In this document: positions 1-12,851 of the stretch, piece by piece | How the letters are laid out: each line of letters opens with the position of its first letter | Numbering within the stretch: the first letter of the stretch is position 1 | From: Blasia pusilla | Taxonomy: Eukaryota > Marchantiophyta > Marchantiopsida > Blasiales | Length of the DNA stretch: 64,000 nucleotides | Assembly: GCA_050084515.1 (NCBI GenBank) | Contig: CM114275.1 | Span: forward strand, 27,280,001-27,344,000 | Direction: 5' to 3' | Translations under genes and position numbers: made by a program | The notes under the pieces: model-generated | What the model was told of the DNA's origin: nothing | Seen by the model: only the letters and a program-made list of their open reading frames with translations | Databases searched by the model: none

Positions 1-3000
1 TTCCAACATTCCGTAGAACCAATCAAATAAAAATAGTCACTTCTGCACATAATTCTAGTACTTTACTTTATCATCAAAGATATATGAGGACTTTGAAAGA
101 TTGCAAAGCTCAAGAAGCTACTTTCTCTCAAGCGTGGATCATTCTAATAGAATCACGCATTCTTCTTCTACAAGCTCTTCTAAGATAGACAAGGACTAAA
201 ACTTTCCAAGAAATATGAATCGACTTCCTTTAAATTTTTGGGTCGAAGTATCTTCCTAACTACTCAAGTAAGGGTCAACACTTGCTTAATTATTGATCCC
301 ATCAAATTAGCTATTCCTTCTAATGTCACAACCCTAAAAATCTTATCATCCTAAATAGTTCATCTTGTGATTGGCCTGACCACAAGTGCCACTCATTTTG
401 TGATAGTCTTTGTTAGGGAGTACTTGGTGTCTTTGTTCTTTAACGTTTTTATGCAAAGTACCTCAACAATCTTCACCAAGTACAACCTTGTGAAGTACTT
501 TGATCTTCCTCCTCCTCAAGAAGTCTTTGCAGAGTCAATGAGTCATTCTGTCTTCATCTTTATATTTTTTTCTTTACAAGAGCCAAAGTCGCGCCTTTCT
601 AGAATTTCCTTATTCCTACAAGTCCGCCCTATGAAGACTAATTTATAGGCTACACATTTAATTCTTCATTCATTCCTCTTTTGTATTATTGCTTTAGGAA
701 GAGTCTTTGTCCTTTTCTAACTTATTCATTCCGTCCTCGGAATCCATTCCACCCCACATTACTCCAAACACGGAAACTCTCATCCTACTTTACTTCCCTT
801 CTACACGGATTTACAACAAAACTTAGACTTCCTTCTTCTCAATTCATCCATATATACTTAAACTAACTATTATGATCCTACTTTAAGATTTTAATTCCAA
901 AATTTCAAAATTGGTGACTACCACACTAAGTTTATGGGGTTCACATTAACGGGGACCGATAAATTGAGTTATGATTGCAAGTCAAGGGATGAGAGACTTT
1001 GATGTGACCCAAAAAAGTCAAAACATAGACTGGATAGTTTCAAGACTAAAGTGGACACTGGAACTTGTCATAAGACTAATGCAAATAAAGACAGGCATGC
1101 GTCTTAAGAATATCATTAAGGAAAGGGGGGATAGCCACTCACAAGGATGAAGGATCAGATAAGATAGGTGAAAGACCCTTGAGCTAATTTTCAAGTCAAG
1201 AGCGAGATGGAATAAAGTCGATAAGAAGTAGTGAAGATGGGCGAGTTGCCATGCAACTAGTTGTAAAACACAAGGATTGGCAAGACAACCATGAGACCCT
1301 TAATGGTGGGAATCAAGATGGGCGTAAGCCATCATATTTATAAAATGCAAGATGAGGTTCCAAGGTGAGTTTGGGGAATTTAAGATGGGCGGAATTTGCC
1401 ATGAGATAGACTCCCCCAAATCATATTGATTAACTAGCTAGAAAAATACGATTCACAAGACGCAAACCCATGTTTTGGGTTTAGGGCCAAAAACAAGGGC
1501 CCGAGGTGGATGCTGGAAAAATTTGGGTATCCTCAAAGAGTCCAAGAAGTACCTATACTCCTATAGGGAGGGACTATGTTTCCTCCCCCTATCCACTCAG
1601 ATCTTGGAACAAGGGGTTAATCACGTTTCATGTTTCAAGTTTAAGCTAAGGAACTGTTTAGGACGTACCTTGAAGATTAATCAACACGCTCCGCATTGGA
1701 TAAGCACTTGCTGCAAAATTTCCAAGGCTTAGTGAGCAAGTCTTCCTATGGAGACAATAAGCACCTTTAGATAATCAAAACCAATTAGCCTCTGATGGCT
1801 TCACCAACTCACTTGTGGGACGCATGGCTGGATACAATTGTTTTTTTAAGACTCACCCAAGTCTTCTGCTCACAAGTCTCAAGGTTGTGATATCCCTATG
1901 GGCTTGTGAGATCTTAGAAGGAATAGAGGTAGAACTCTACATTGTTAAGACATACATATAGTTAGACTATAAACAATTTGAGTTAGGGAAAAGTTTCCTC
2001 AACTAAAATTTAATCATACATAAATTTTTCTCTCTAGTCAAATTTTTTTAATAATACCCTAAGGAATTAGGAAGAATTTACGTATGAGAGAAGTTTGTGG
2101 AATTTTAGGAGAAATTTTGCCAAGTTCATAACGCCATTTGAAATAATAACATATTATGCATTGTAACTATATCCACATTCTCCAAAAATTCATAAGTTTT
2201 TCATGCATGGAAAAATTGATAAATGGAGAGATGCAAGAAAAGAAAATTGAGAAGGAGTCGTCCATCGTGAGTATCTAATGATATCGACAAGTCCTTAAGG
2301 CTCTCCCTTCATCCTTAAGTTGTAGTAGGAAATACTCTAATTCCTACCTTATTTTATAATAATATTTTCCACCATGAAAAAATATTTTTTAAAATTTGAA
2401 TTTGATGAATCTAAAATTTAACGAAAATTTTGAATCTATTAATTAATGATGAGGCCCAGTGGAATGAACCATGAGATGCCTCCAAGATTATAGCCTAAAA
2501 GCGGGGCTCAAAAGGCCTTTACACTCAAACTCTTACATGAGAAAATACTTTTATTAAAAAAAGAATGGCTTGAAGATATGTACAATTTTTTATTCCCATT
2601 ATTTGGAAATTTATGGTGGGCAATAGATGTGAAATTGCAATGCCATGTGATTGCCACCTACTCCTATTTTTTAATCTTATGGAAAATCAAAAAAAAAATT
2701 CTTGAAAGATGTAAATTTTCTAATTCTACATCTCATGGGTTTATTTACTGATACATCTTTGAAAAATGACCCAACCAACTCCAATAATAACACTCTTCAA
2801 AATTTATTTTTATTTTATCTTATAAAATTATACATAATAGAATTCTTCTCAAAATTATAATTAATTATTTTATCCCAAAAATAGAAATACAACTTGTCAA
2901 TGGGGTATGTGACCAACGATGAGGGATTAGACTTTCTTACATTAATCCATAATCAAAAGCCCCCCCAAAAAAGGAGGTGAATTGGTTGGATGAAAATGGA

Positions 3001-6000
3001 TAAGTTTAGCCTATTAAATATAATTATAAAATCCCATAAATTAAACCACCTAAATTTCAAAATTTATTTATCTTCATTCCTCTCCAAATGCCATAGAAGT
3101 CTTCTACGCAAGGAAGAATATACATGTTCATACTTCTTCCAACATCATCTCCTATTCCTTTCTTGGTATAATCAAATTTAACAAAACAAAGAATTTCTTT
3201 GTTTAAACCAAGGAGAGAAATTCTAGTTAAGGAAGAGCACAAGCCTTGTTGATCATGAAATATAGTTATAACAAAGGAATGAACAATATGTAGGGCCAAT
3301 TTAATTATACAATTATGTGAGAAAAAAAGGTGAAAGAAATCACTCAAGGTATTAAAAATCCTGAAGTTACAATGTGGCCTAGTCTATTTGTGGGATCCAT
3401 ATGCTCTCTATGGAACTTTGATGGAAGTCGAATATGAAGAAAAATCGACATATGAGCAAGCGCTACAATTGCGGTTCCTTGACTATTTGACTAGTCTAGA
3501 AATTATGATATTTTATTTATTGTAATCAATAGAAACATTTTTCTTGAGGTGCCCCATACTCTAATGGAAAATAGGGTTAGACCATCCTACATTTCTAATA
3601 ACACTCTAATGTGTAAATCAACTACGTCATATAACTATAAGTTTAAAACTCTTTCATGCTCATTAATCTAGGACTGTTCTAATATAAAAGGAACCTTTAG
3701 ATTTAATGCTAAAGAAAAGAAGTGGATGTTGAATATTTATATTGATTCAATATCCCTCCTCTAGCTTATGACTGTTTGCTCCCCCTCTTACATGGACTAC
3801 TATCTTCCCAACATTGATTCAAAGATCCTTTAATTATAACACATTATTATAGACAAAACCCTACCATAATTTTTTTTAAATACTTTTGATAGTAGCATTG
3901 AACTCGCAATTGCAATTATTATTGCAATCCCTTATTTGAACTAATACTTTTGTTTCATCTTTATTCATATAGACCATAAGGCATTTCAAGTTTATTACCT
4001 TTAGCAACACGTCCAAAAATAAGCAAAGTTGCACGTAAGGAAATATACATTTATCAATGGGACAGACATGCTTGGTTTGGTACCGCAGTCGCCTGCAAAG
4101 GCTCGGGACATGAGAGTGGATATGGTCAGGGATCAAACAAGTGTGCGGACTACAAGCCCTTATGAGGTTCCAAGGTTGTATATGGACAAAGTCCATGTCT
4201 GTGGACGTGTCCATGGACTTATGTGACTTATGTCCGTTCTATAGAAGGATTTGTCCATGTGGGTCCTACCTTCCTCTTCTTAGTTATCCCTCCACTTGCA
4301 TACGTGATCCACACATTCTTGTTTATTCTTCAGCCTACCTCCATTCGTTCACCTCTTATTGCGTTGCTTGCCCTTGCCCTTGCCTTGCCTTCCACCACAA
4401 GCTATAATAATTATCGGCCCCATCTTTTGCAATCCATGTTCATTGACATGACCAAAGTTTTTCGTCCATGTCTGTCCCTAGGATGAACTTTTCTATTTTT
4501 GTGCAACCATGTGAGTTCGCCTCAAGCCCACGGGTGGCTCGGATAAGATCCATAGGGATCGCTTTGGGTTGGCCAAGTGGGTTTTAACCAGGCTTGATGC
4601 AGTTCTCGAGAGGCTCATTACGAAATACAAAATGTGTGGTAAGAACGTGTCATGGGTCTCCGGATTGGGTCTTTTTTTCTATGGGAGATAAGTGTTATTT
4701 TCAAGGTTATAAATGGAAAAATTCAATGTCTGTGGACTTATGTCCATTCCCAAGATAGACATGTCTGTGTGGACCCAGGATTCCGAAGCCGCCTCGCATG
4801 TAGACCCGGGCTCAGCCACCCTATAACCATGTTATCTCTGGGACGTAAATATCAACATAATATTTTATATTAAACCAATATTCAACCAATTTTTTTGAAA
4901 AGTTCCCAAAACCATAATCTGGGATTTTGATTTGAACATCTTATTATTCACTTCACACCTAATTTTTTACCAATCTGAAAACCTGAATATTCCATAAATT
5001 TTCTCAAAATGTTCTTGGAAATTCCATACTAAATATTTGATCCCGAATGTTTTGCTAACCTTGTATCAACACAAAGATCAACACTAGAAAGGAAAAGGGC
5101 TATTGCGTTAAGAAAATAAGTCAATGGAAGGTAAGAGAAAACATCCTCTCAAAACTCATCGCAAAATTCTTTCACAACTTTCCTAATCTATCTAAGTCAT
5201 AACACCTAAAGCACCTACTAAGTAGTTGTTGTCAATCCAACATACTCTTCCCATAGAAAACTACTAGAGACTTGACGGACCATTTCCCAAAAATGTCACA
5301 AGACAAAGAAGGTTTTGTGAAAGAAAGAACTCCTATTCCCCTTTTATATTGGAGAGGGGAAGGAAAATGGGGGAGGGGGAAAAAACCAAAAATTTGATCG
5401 ATGTCAAACCTTGCTCCTACTTGGCTTATGAGTAAATACCATGGGGTATCCAAAGTCTATATATTTCCTCTTCATTATTCTCAATTAAATAGTTAATTTT
5501 GGTTCTCTTGTGAAATGTATTAGTTTAATTCCTACATTCCGAATTAAAAATGATGATAGGTTTGAATGTCCTTCCTTTTATAATTTGATCTTGAAGCCTC
5601 CAAATCCATAGTACCTTGAAATAATTTAGGGAGGGTTATGAGAGCTATAAGGAAAGTTTCAAAAAAAGATGATTAAATTATAAGCATTGGAGCCTTAAAT
5701 ATTCTTTTACTATACTAGTCCAAAATCATTTTGACAAGCCTTTGTGGGGGTGGGGGGAGCCAAACTAGTTTATATTACTTTTAATGACGGGATAGGAAAG
5801 GGAAGGTTAAGAGGTTGGGATGTGCTGTTGGATTTATTATTATTAAATTTTTTTGGAGGTGATGTTGGATTTGTTATTATGAATTTTCTTAAATAGAGTA
5901 CTTTATTTCAAGGACTGGTTTATTTAGACTTGGTGTAGGTTCAAATTAGGTGGGCCATATGTATCATCATGGATGGATTCATATGTGAAAATAAATCTAC

Positions 6001-6460
6001 TTATAAGTATCCACGGATATTAATCATAGGTAATTATATTAATCATCATTATTTAAATTATTTTTCATTAATTATTTGAAAATGTTCTAAAAAATTTAAA
6101 ATAATAATCATAATAATATAAATTAAAATAAATTTAAAATTTCTTTCATTGTCTCTAACCAAGACGATTCCAAAATTAAAATTTTATTAAATTTTATGTT
6201 GGAAAAAATCTACGAAATGGCAACAAGGTTATCCTAATTCACCCCTTGATTTGGAAGAAACGACTTTAAAGTTGACCAACGACACAACGGTGACGTCAAC
6301 TTAGGTTTGGAAGCGATGTAGAGCAATTTGGTATGAAGATCTCGCCGTGGGCGACGAGATCTCTTATGAGACTTGCTCATGAGGCGACAGTCTTATGCAC
6401 CTTATGAACAGGAGCAGGTACAGCTCAAGAGAATCAGTCGGCCATGTAGAAAAGGATAGA
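1..6460. other. AT-rich region without recognisable genes
   Basis: Long AT-rich stretch with only short open frames, none with a motif I recognise. Around 4.15-4.26 kb and 4.72-4.78 kb a short phrase related to GTCCATGTCTGTGGAC recurs, which looks like the remains of a small repeat. The rest resembles decayed intergenic plant DNA. I see no RNA gene and no complete transposon. Confidence 0.5.
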
Positions 6461-6498
6461 ATAAAATATATATATGTAGAAAAAGGATGGGAAACCCA

Positions 6499-7347
6499 TC
6501 ACGATACAAAAGAGGGGGTATGGAGACCCAAAAAATAGACCTCAAGAGGCCGGAACCGGCCTTGAGGAGAAAGAAGGGGGCCTTCCCCCCTAACGAACAA
6601 AATCACCAACAGCCCATTTTCTTGGGCGCGCTGCAAAGCTATGGAGACCCGTTGCCTACAATAAAGTATCGCAGTGGCTAAGGACAACCCATTTCTCGAC
6701 TGGAGATGATGGACACAATCCGTAAGGAACGAGTCAAACCTCTCCCCCATCGCCCCGTACATCTCAATGGCTAGGGGGATAAATCGATGTCCGTCATGAA
6801 GTCGACTATAAATGTGGGTCTTCTTGACCGCCGCCGCCGCCGCCGCCGCTCCTTGTAGCAATCTCCCTTGTGCTACCACTTGGGCTCGCACCGCCTCCCG
6901 CGTAGGATTCGTCACTACAACATCTGCTACGACCATCTCAGACTCAATTGTCATGTAGAGATCAGCACGGATAAGGGAATCCCGCATGGAGTATTGCCTC
7001 TCTCTTTGTACATGGAATCCACTCTCCCGAGAAATAGAGAACATAATATCGCGCACTGCATCGTGAGTGGCTATCCTCTCACCCCCAACTGGACACCGTG
7101 CCAAATGCACACCAAGTGGATCCAGACTCCGGCGACACTCGCAATGTGTTGAACCAACAACCGTTGGTTGGGGCACGCCCAGTCGGAACCTCATCGTTGT
7201 AGTGTAGGTAAGTGGTGCGATGCGGAAAGCCGGGATGAGGGACGAGCCCCACCCATGAGCCTGCCCCTTTCGGAGCAAGAGCGAACACGGGCCCGAACCT
7301 CCAGGGGATATTCCCGTCCGACATAGTAGCTCTAAACAATGCATCAA
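6499..7347 (-). pseudogene. C-terminal Cys/His cluster and restriction-like endonuclease-like domain of the LINE-like element
   Basis: This 282-codon open frame follows the reverse transcriptase after a frame change at about 7.35-7.53 kb. It begins a Cys/His cluster (C-x-C, then H-x3-C) about 90 residues in, followed by a block with a conserved His-Asp, a QRE, a RADL and a VADVVV segment. Spaced E...D...D residues of this kind resemble the restriction-like endonuclease core found C-terminal in some site-specific non-LTR elements; that assignment is inference. A run of eight alanines encoded by a GCC/GCG repeat (about 6,827-6,855) interrupts the domain and looks like a microsatellite expansion. 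Confidence 0.5.
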
Positions 7348-7532
7348 AGTGGGCTTCCATCAAAAGATTGGAGCCAGATGTCCGGAGGTAACTAGGGAAG
7401 AGAAAGCGGGAAGAACTGCTTTAGCCTCAACAAGAAGGGAGTCTCTACAAGCTGTGAGTGAAGACTGAAGTGGGAAAAGACCTCAACCTGGGAAACGTAC
7501 TGTAAAAGTAGCGGTCCATCCCTAACCAAAAA

Positions 7533-8545
7533 TCAGGAGCAAAGGAGGGGTGCTACAGTGGCCCAACTCCCTAAAAAGGCTGAAGATGCCACTAACTCAG
7601 TCGCTATGAGACCTACTCCACCAAAGGCAATCGACCAAGAAGCTTGTCTACGAGCTAACTCCCCCGCGGGGCACTCTAATGAGCTGGGTCCTAGAAGATC
7701 CCCAAACGCCTGCATAATCTTTCTATCAAAGGATCTATACAAGGAATAAATATGGCTAGTCGCCCACACGGCTCTACACATATTACCAGGTCTACGCGCA
7801 AAACATGACGAGAGGATTCCATAAGCTACTTGAGGGTCACCAATCCTCGTGAGATCGTCGACATGAAGAAGATCCTCGGCAAGAGCCGCCGCCACAAAAC
7901 TCGATAGAAAGTCCTGGCTCCAGAGTGGGACTCCCAAGACGTGAAGCCCTCCAGCAGGTGTCAAAAAACCGTCGGGTAAATGAATATCCGCTGACAAGCC
8001 TAATGAAGACCAAGCCATGCACTTTCCCACCTTCACCGCGAGGCCGACGTGTGCCAACTATGCTGAAAAGTGCTGAAATGCAGGAACAACCAAGTCTCCA
8101 GGGCCGACAATGTGAGTATCATGTGCCAACGAAGGGAAAATGCAACCCGGGAAAGCCTCCACCATAGAAAGAACCGCTCGATAATGAGCCAATGCAAACA
8201 ATGCATCACCCAAGGGATTACCCTGATGCGTCCCGGTAGCAGACTCCAAGACCGTGACCTCCTCCTCGAACCTACCGTGGTGAAAATAGAGAGCCGAGGG
8301 GGCCCCATAAAAAGCATGCACGAAGGGAATCAGGTTCGCTATGGGACCCCCTCCATCTCTCAGCTTCGTGAAGATAACTGCCCGAGACAGTGAGTCAAAA
8401 GCGTTCTCCACATCAACTTGGAGAACCACCCACTCAGGATGTATATCTAAACAAGCCCTCAAACCTAAGGCTACAGCCTCACAACAAAAAAAGATATCCA
8501 TCCAAGAGAATTTTAGAAAGGAGGATGGGATGGGGCTTCCATCGG
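7533..8545 (-). pseudogene. reverse transcriptase fragment of the LINE-like element
   Basis: Translation on the minus strand shows reverse-transcriptase motif A (VDVENAFDSLSR), motif B (HQGNPLGDALFALAHY) and the position of the catalytic box, which reads AHDTHI where related enzymes have A-D-D. One catalytic aspartate is therefore replaced by histidine. A TAG stop at 8,058-8,060 interrupts the frame just after this box, and the frame then continues to 7,533 (thumb-like region). The N-terminal part is missing. Non-LTR identity rests on the motif order and on the linked nuclease-like domain downstream. It is not functional as written. Confidence 0.7.
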
Positions 8546-11500
8546 TTTAAAGATTAGTTCAAAACAAGTATATATGGGAATATAATGTCCACTACTCCAT
8601 ATCGATCAGAACAGTCCGTCCGGGTAGTTTACCTGTACGTCTCCGGTGGTTTACATACCGGAATCGGCTGTTTATAATATGAACCGGTCTTTGCAATTTT
8701 AAGAAATAGAAATACACCCCTATTGTCGGGAAAGCTTCAAACTGAAACGGGAAGTTGTAAATGCAGCCGGCAAGCTCTACAAGTAGCTCGATTCTCTCCA
8801 GCATTCAGAATGAAACTCCGGCTCAGCCGACGAGTCGGAGCCGGGTCCGGCCGGAGTACCAGTTCATGAATGAATCGGGATGGTAGAATGGTACCTTAGC
8901 CCTCAAGTGTGGGTTCACTAACAACTCCGAGTCAAGGCAGTAAAATATGCTCGTAATAACTGACATGTAGCTTTTCCGTACACTTCAGGATGCATGAAGT
9001 AGAGTTCATATTGACATGGTCCGTTACCCGTGAACGAAAAAGCGTGTTGACATGTGGAGCTTAGTTATGCGTCGGGAGTCGATGTAATATAATTTGCAGA
9101 AGTACTAGTTTTCAAACGCTACTAAATCAGGCATCGTTATTCCAGTACTTATCGAAGTGCATCATTATTCCTCTAAATCAGGTGTTACGCTCTCCGAGTC
9201 CTCGATCGGTCAAGATCAGTTACGTTTGCATGCGGGCTCATGGTGACATGGCCACGCCGCCACAACCACAAGCCCTGAGCTTAGTATACGTAACTAAGCT
9301 CGAAGAGGTATTTTCATTACTTGTTACTTGCTTATGATCGCATCGGATGGATCTTGAGAATCTGAGATGATATTTAGCCGTACACATTTCCATTAGGATT
9401 ATATGTGTACTTTCCATCTAGCGTCCGATTACTTTTGTACTTTTCAATCGTGTGACAAGTGGCAGGAAAAAGTTATATTGTTTTCAACTCCGTTATGAAA
9501 AATAATGTTTGGAGTTATTAATACTAGTGATTCGTCTTCTTTTAAAAACTTTCGAACTTTTTCTTCCAGGCTAAAATGGATCGCACCAAACTTTTAACGA
9601 CACATGTCATGACACATGTCACAAGGAGGGCATAGTAACACAAGACATCATGTTACACAATGTCGTCATCAAAATAATTTATATAGTCAAAAGAAGACAT
9701 GGTTTCGGAAACTCTCCTAATATGTTGACATCTGTTTTCTATGGGTTGTCAGTGCGTAGACACATGTCATTTTGAGAGAGGGGTTGGAAAATTAAACAGC
9801 ACTCGCACCTAAACGTCGATTAATTTATATTTTATTGTATTATTTTTTTATTTTATAAAATTTTGTTATATTTGGTATTTTTAATTATTAAAGTAACTTA
9901 TCTAATACAATAATTAGAAATTGATTTAAAAGACACTTAAAAATTTGAAAATCAAATATAAGAAATAATATATCTTACTCACTTAGACTAGTTTTCTATT
10001 AATGACGAATAGTAAATTGCCCATTACTCACTTAGACTAGTTTTCTATTAATAATATTGATGACGATAGTAAATTGCCCATAAGGCCCTGTTTTGAACAA
10101 CCTTCCTTTTCATTGACCCGTACATATAGCTGTTCCACCATACATATCCACCAGAGATTCAACTATCATGGTCTTATCAACTCATTCTACTTTCGCTCCT
10201 GAACTTGAGTCACAAAAGAAGAATTCCCCCAACATGAATTCCAAGTGTTTAATTTATATCGCGGAGGTAAAGGGGTCGATCTACGTGGCAACGTTGTTTG
10301 AATTCAATAATGTCATTGAACTCGCATAAAGGATGCTTTAGTAGTCTCTCCGCAAATACAGACATAGGCGTAGGTGTACTATGGAGGCTAGGAGAGCATT
10401 CGAACACGCATATGATTCGGACTCTAAAAGTGGATACGCATGCCCTTGCGTAGGTAGGTGAGGTGGCCACCCAACCCGACTCAAGGCGTAATGGCGGGGG
10501 ACGTAGAGGAATCTGCAAGGGGCCAAGACATATGGAAATGAACTAGAACAGTTAAACGCTCATCACGATGACCTCCGCACATGCACAGGTTCCCTTTCGC
10601 CAACTTCGCCCGCAACGAAGATGGACTACCTTGACAATACAAAAATTTACAGGTCTCATGGATAATACTATGATTCGATATCGATCACCGCTGTGTCTGG
10701 TAATTGGACCGGCAGACAGATTGTGAATGCTCTTTAAAATTTGCACGCACTCGAGTACACGAAAGGTACTTGGACTTCAAGAGGGAGACGCTCAAGTCAG
10801 GCGTAGGACCAGGTCTGGCTATACGAAACGAGGCCTTGGTAGGGATTGGAGGGCAGAGGCCGCACCTCGCTTTTGGCGCAACGCTATGCTAAAGCTTTAG
10901 CGACGGCAAACCTGACGGCGGGCTGTGTGTCCCTGTATAGGGTGGAACTTTGGCCGATTTCCCCCATTGGCATCAATTCAAAAGCACCACACAATTTATT
11001 AAACCACGCCGGTAGTTCGCTGACGGCAACCGCGGGGCCGGCAGCGATTGAAGAGGCCGGGAGCCTTAGAATTAGCCAGCCGGAACGGTACTAGCCGCTA
11101 CCTACTTACTACGCAAGAGTTCGGGGTCACTTTAGCTGGTGGCGTCCTCCTACGCTGCTATCCATCACCCGTAGCTGGGTGTTTTAACTATGTCTGTCTA
11201 TCTGTGAAGGTCACATTCTTCTCCTGGGGGCGCTAGGTGTCGTCTCTATCTGTATTCGCAGCGTTTCTTCGTACCCCGTCTGGGTGTCATAGCTGTCGAT
11301 CATCCCCTCGGGAAGTTAACTTGGCTTGCGAGCGCGCCGCGCCCTTCCGTTGATACTGATACATGAGCTGGGACTCCAGGTCCGACGTTAGCTTTTCGAC
11401 CCATGTGATCGCGCATTAATTGGAAGGACTGCATCATAAAAAGGAGGAAGTAGACATTTTGCAGCAATTTCTGCGCAGCTCAAGTTTCCACTCCACTGTC

Positions 11501-12851
11501 GACTTGAGATCCATCAGGGTACCGCCTCAGAATTTCATGGAAGGGAGGAATGGGGAAGGAGGAGTGTACGTGAAAAACTACTTCAACATTTATCTGTAGA
11601 ATCTGTTTCAAGGCGATACAGTAGCCATTGCTCATCTGGAGCATAGACGTGGATGTGGAACCATCGGGCCCGGCCCAACCACTGGTTTGCAGCAACAGTT
11701 CCACTGAGATCGAGCTGATTATTCTTGGTCAGAAGCTCAAGTGTGCAGTACGAGCTACATTGAGTTATATATAGTACTAAAACAGCTGCTTTCTGCGAAT
11801 GCAGTTGGTGCCCTCGAGTGATAGCTTTGCATTTTATGCATGCATCCTAGTTAACATAAAGGCGCGGGTGGCAGAGTGATATATCTCATGCGCACGAATC
11901 CGTTCCTCATGATCATCGATTGCGGCACGGAACCCCTTGCGAGATGCATCACTGTAACATCAGCTGGACTATTTTCAGCAAGACGACATTTTGAACGCTT
12001 CTGTACATACGTAGGGTGCGTTTGTGCTCTGCCATAATCACCCTGATCGATCATGGTCTCTAGAGCTGGAAAACCAATCGATCCCTGTAACTTGCTAAAT
12101 ATGGACTATCCTGGACTAAGCTTAGCATTGCATGTAAGTATATATTCATGTACGAGTGGTAGACAAGAGTGCAGCAATCAAAGCCCGGCTGACTGAATTC
12201 AGCAGAGGTAGGCTAGCTTGCAGTCTCAGCTGTATTGTATATGTGACCAGCCTCATGACCAGATATTGTCTACTGAAATACTCTCATGGAATACGGGCTC
12301 CAGATTCCAAGGGTTGAGATAGAGATACCAAGTGTCACAATTGTAATCTAGTTCCGAAGTTCTTGCGAAGTCCTTCAATCGATATTCATTAGTACTGGGG
12401 TCCTTCTCACTAGTATATGGAGTCACTAAATGAGAGATCTTGCCCTGTTCACGTACCGCCGAGCCAACGGTCGTCAGTTGACACTTTCTCTGCTCTTGTT
12501 AGCTAGACTGTTCGTGATCAAAACTATAAGACACATGTTCGGATCAGCAGCAGATTGTACTGCGCAGTGCTTGCAAACTAAGGTTTCCTTCCAAAACGTT
12601 AACGCCAACTCCAGGTTGCCAGTGAGGTCCAACTTAATCTGTCAACCATTGACTGTATCCAGACAGTTTATATTTTGAACGTGACTGGTTTCTCTGTGAT
12701 TTCTCTCTTACTGGGGACAGGTGTGCCCTTGAAAGCTACGAAGCGGAGACCTAGGGGAGATGCACCACTGAATTCGCAATCACGTCATCGATAGCACTGA
12801 TCGACATTCCAGTTTTCTGAGCCCAGGAAGCTTCTCTGTAAGGTGGTCACA
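8546..12851. other. intergenic region upstream of CER3
   Basis: GC rises relative to the left flank. Short open frames occur on both strands, for example minus 11,480-11,704 and plus 10,846-11,094, but none matches a family I recognise and none has a convincing exon structure. TATATA-type elements lie at about 11,765. The last few hundred bases before 12,852 presumably hold the CER3 promoter and 5' untranslated region; I cannot place the transcription start. Confidence 0.4.
9975..10080. repeat. short tandem duplication
   Basis: Two adjacent near-identical copies, 9,975-10,023 and 10,024-10,080, both starting TTACTCACTTAGACTAG and ending AAATTGCCCA. The second copy carries an extra 8 bases in its middle. 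Confidence 0.9.

Larger units (their letters stand above)
6467..8545 (-). mobile_element. 5'-truncated non-LTR retrotransposon (LINE-like)
   Basis: Minus-strand element. From its 5' side it carries a truncated reverse transcriptase, a Cys/His cluster with a nuclease-like domain, a 3' untranslated region and a short TA-repeat tail at about 6,465-6,476. The same 3' untranslated sequence and TA tail recur at 16,788-16,910 inside CER3 intron 9, which fixes the 3' end of the family. The left part of the reverse transcriptase (fingers) is missing, as expected from incomplete reverse transcription. In-frame stops and frame changes show it is dead. The exact subfamily cannot be named from the sequence alone. 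Confidence 0.75.
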
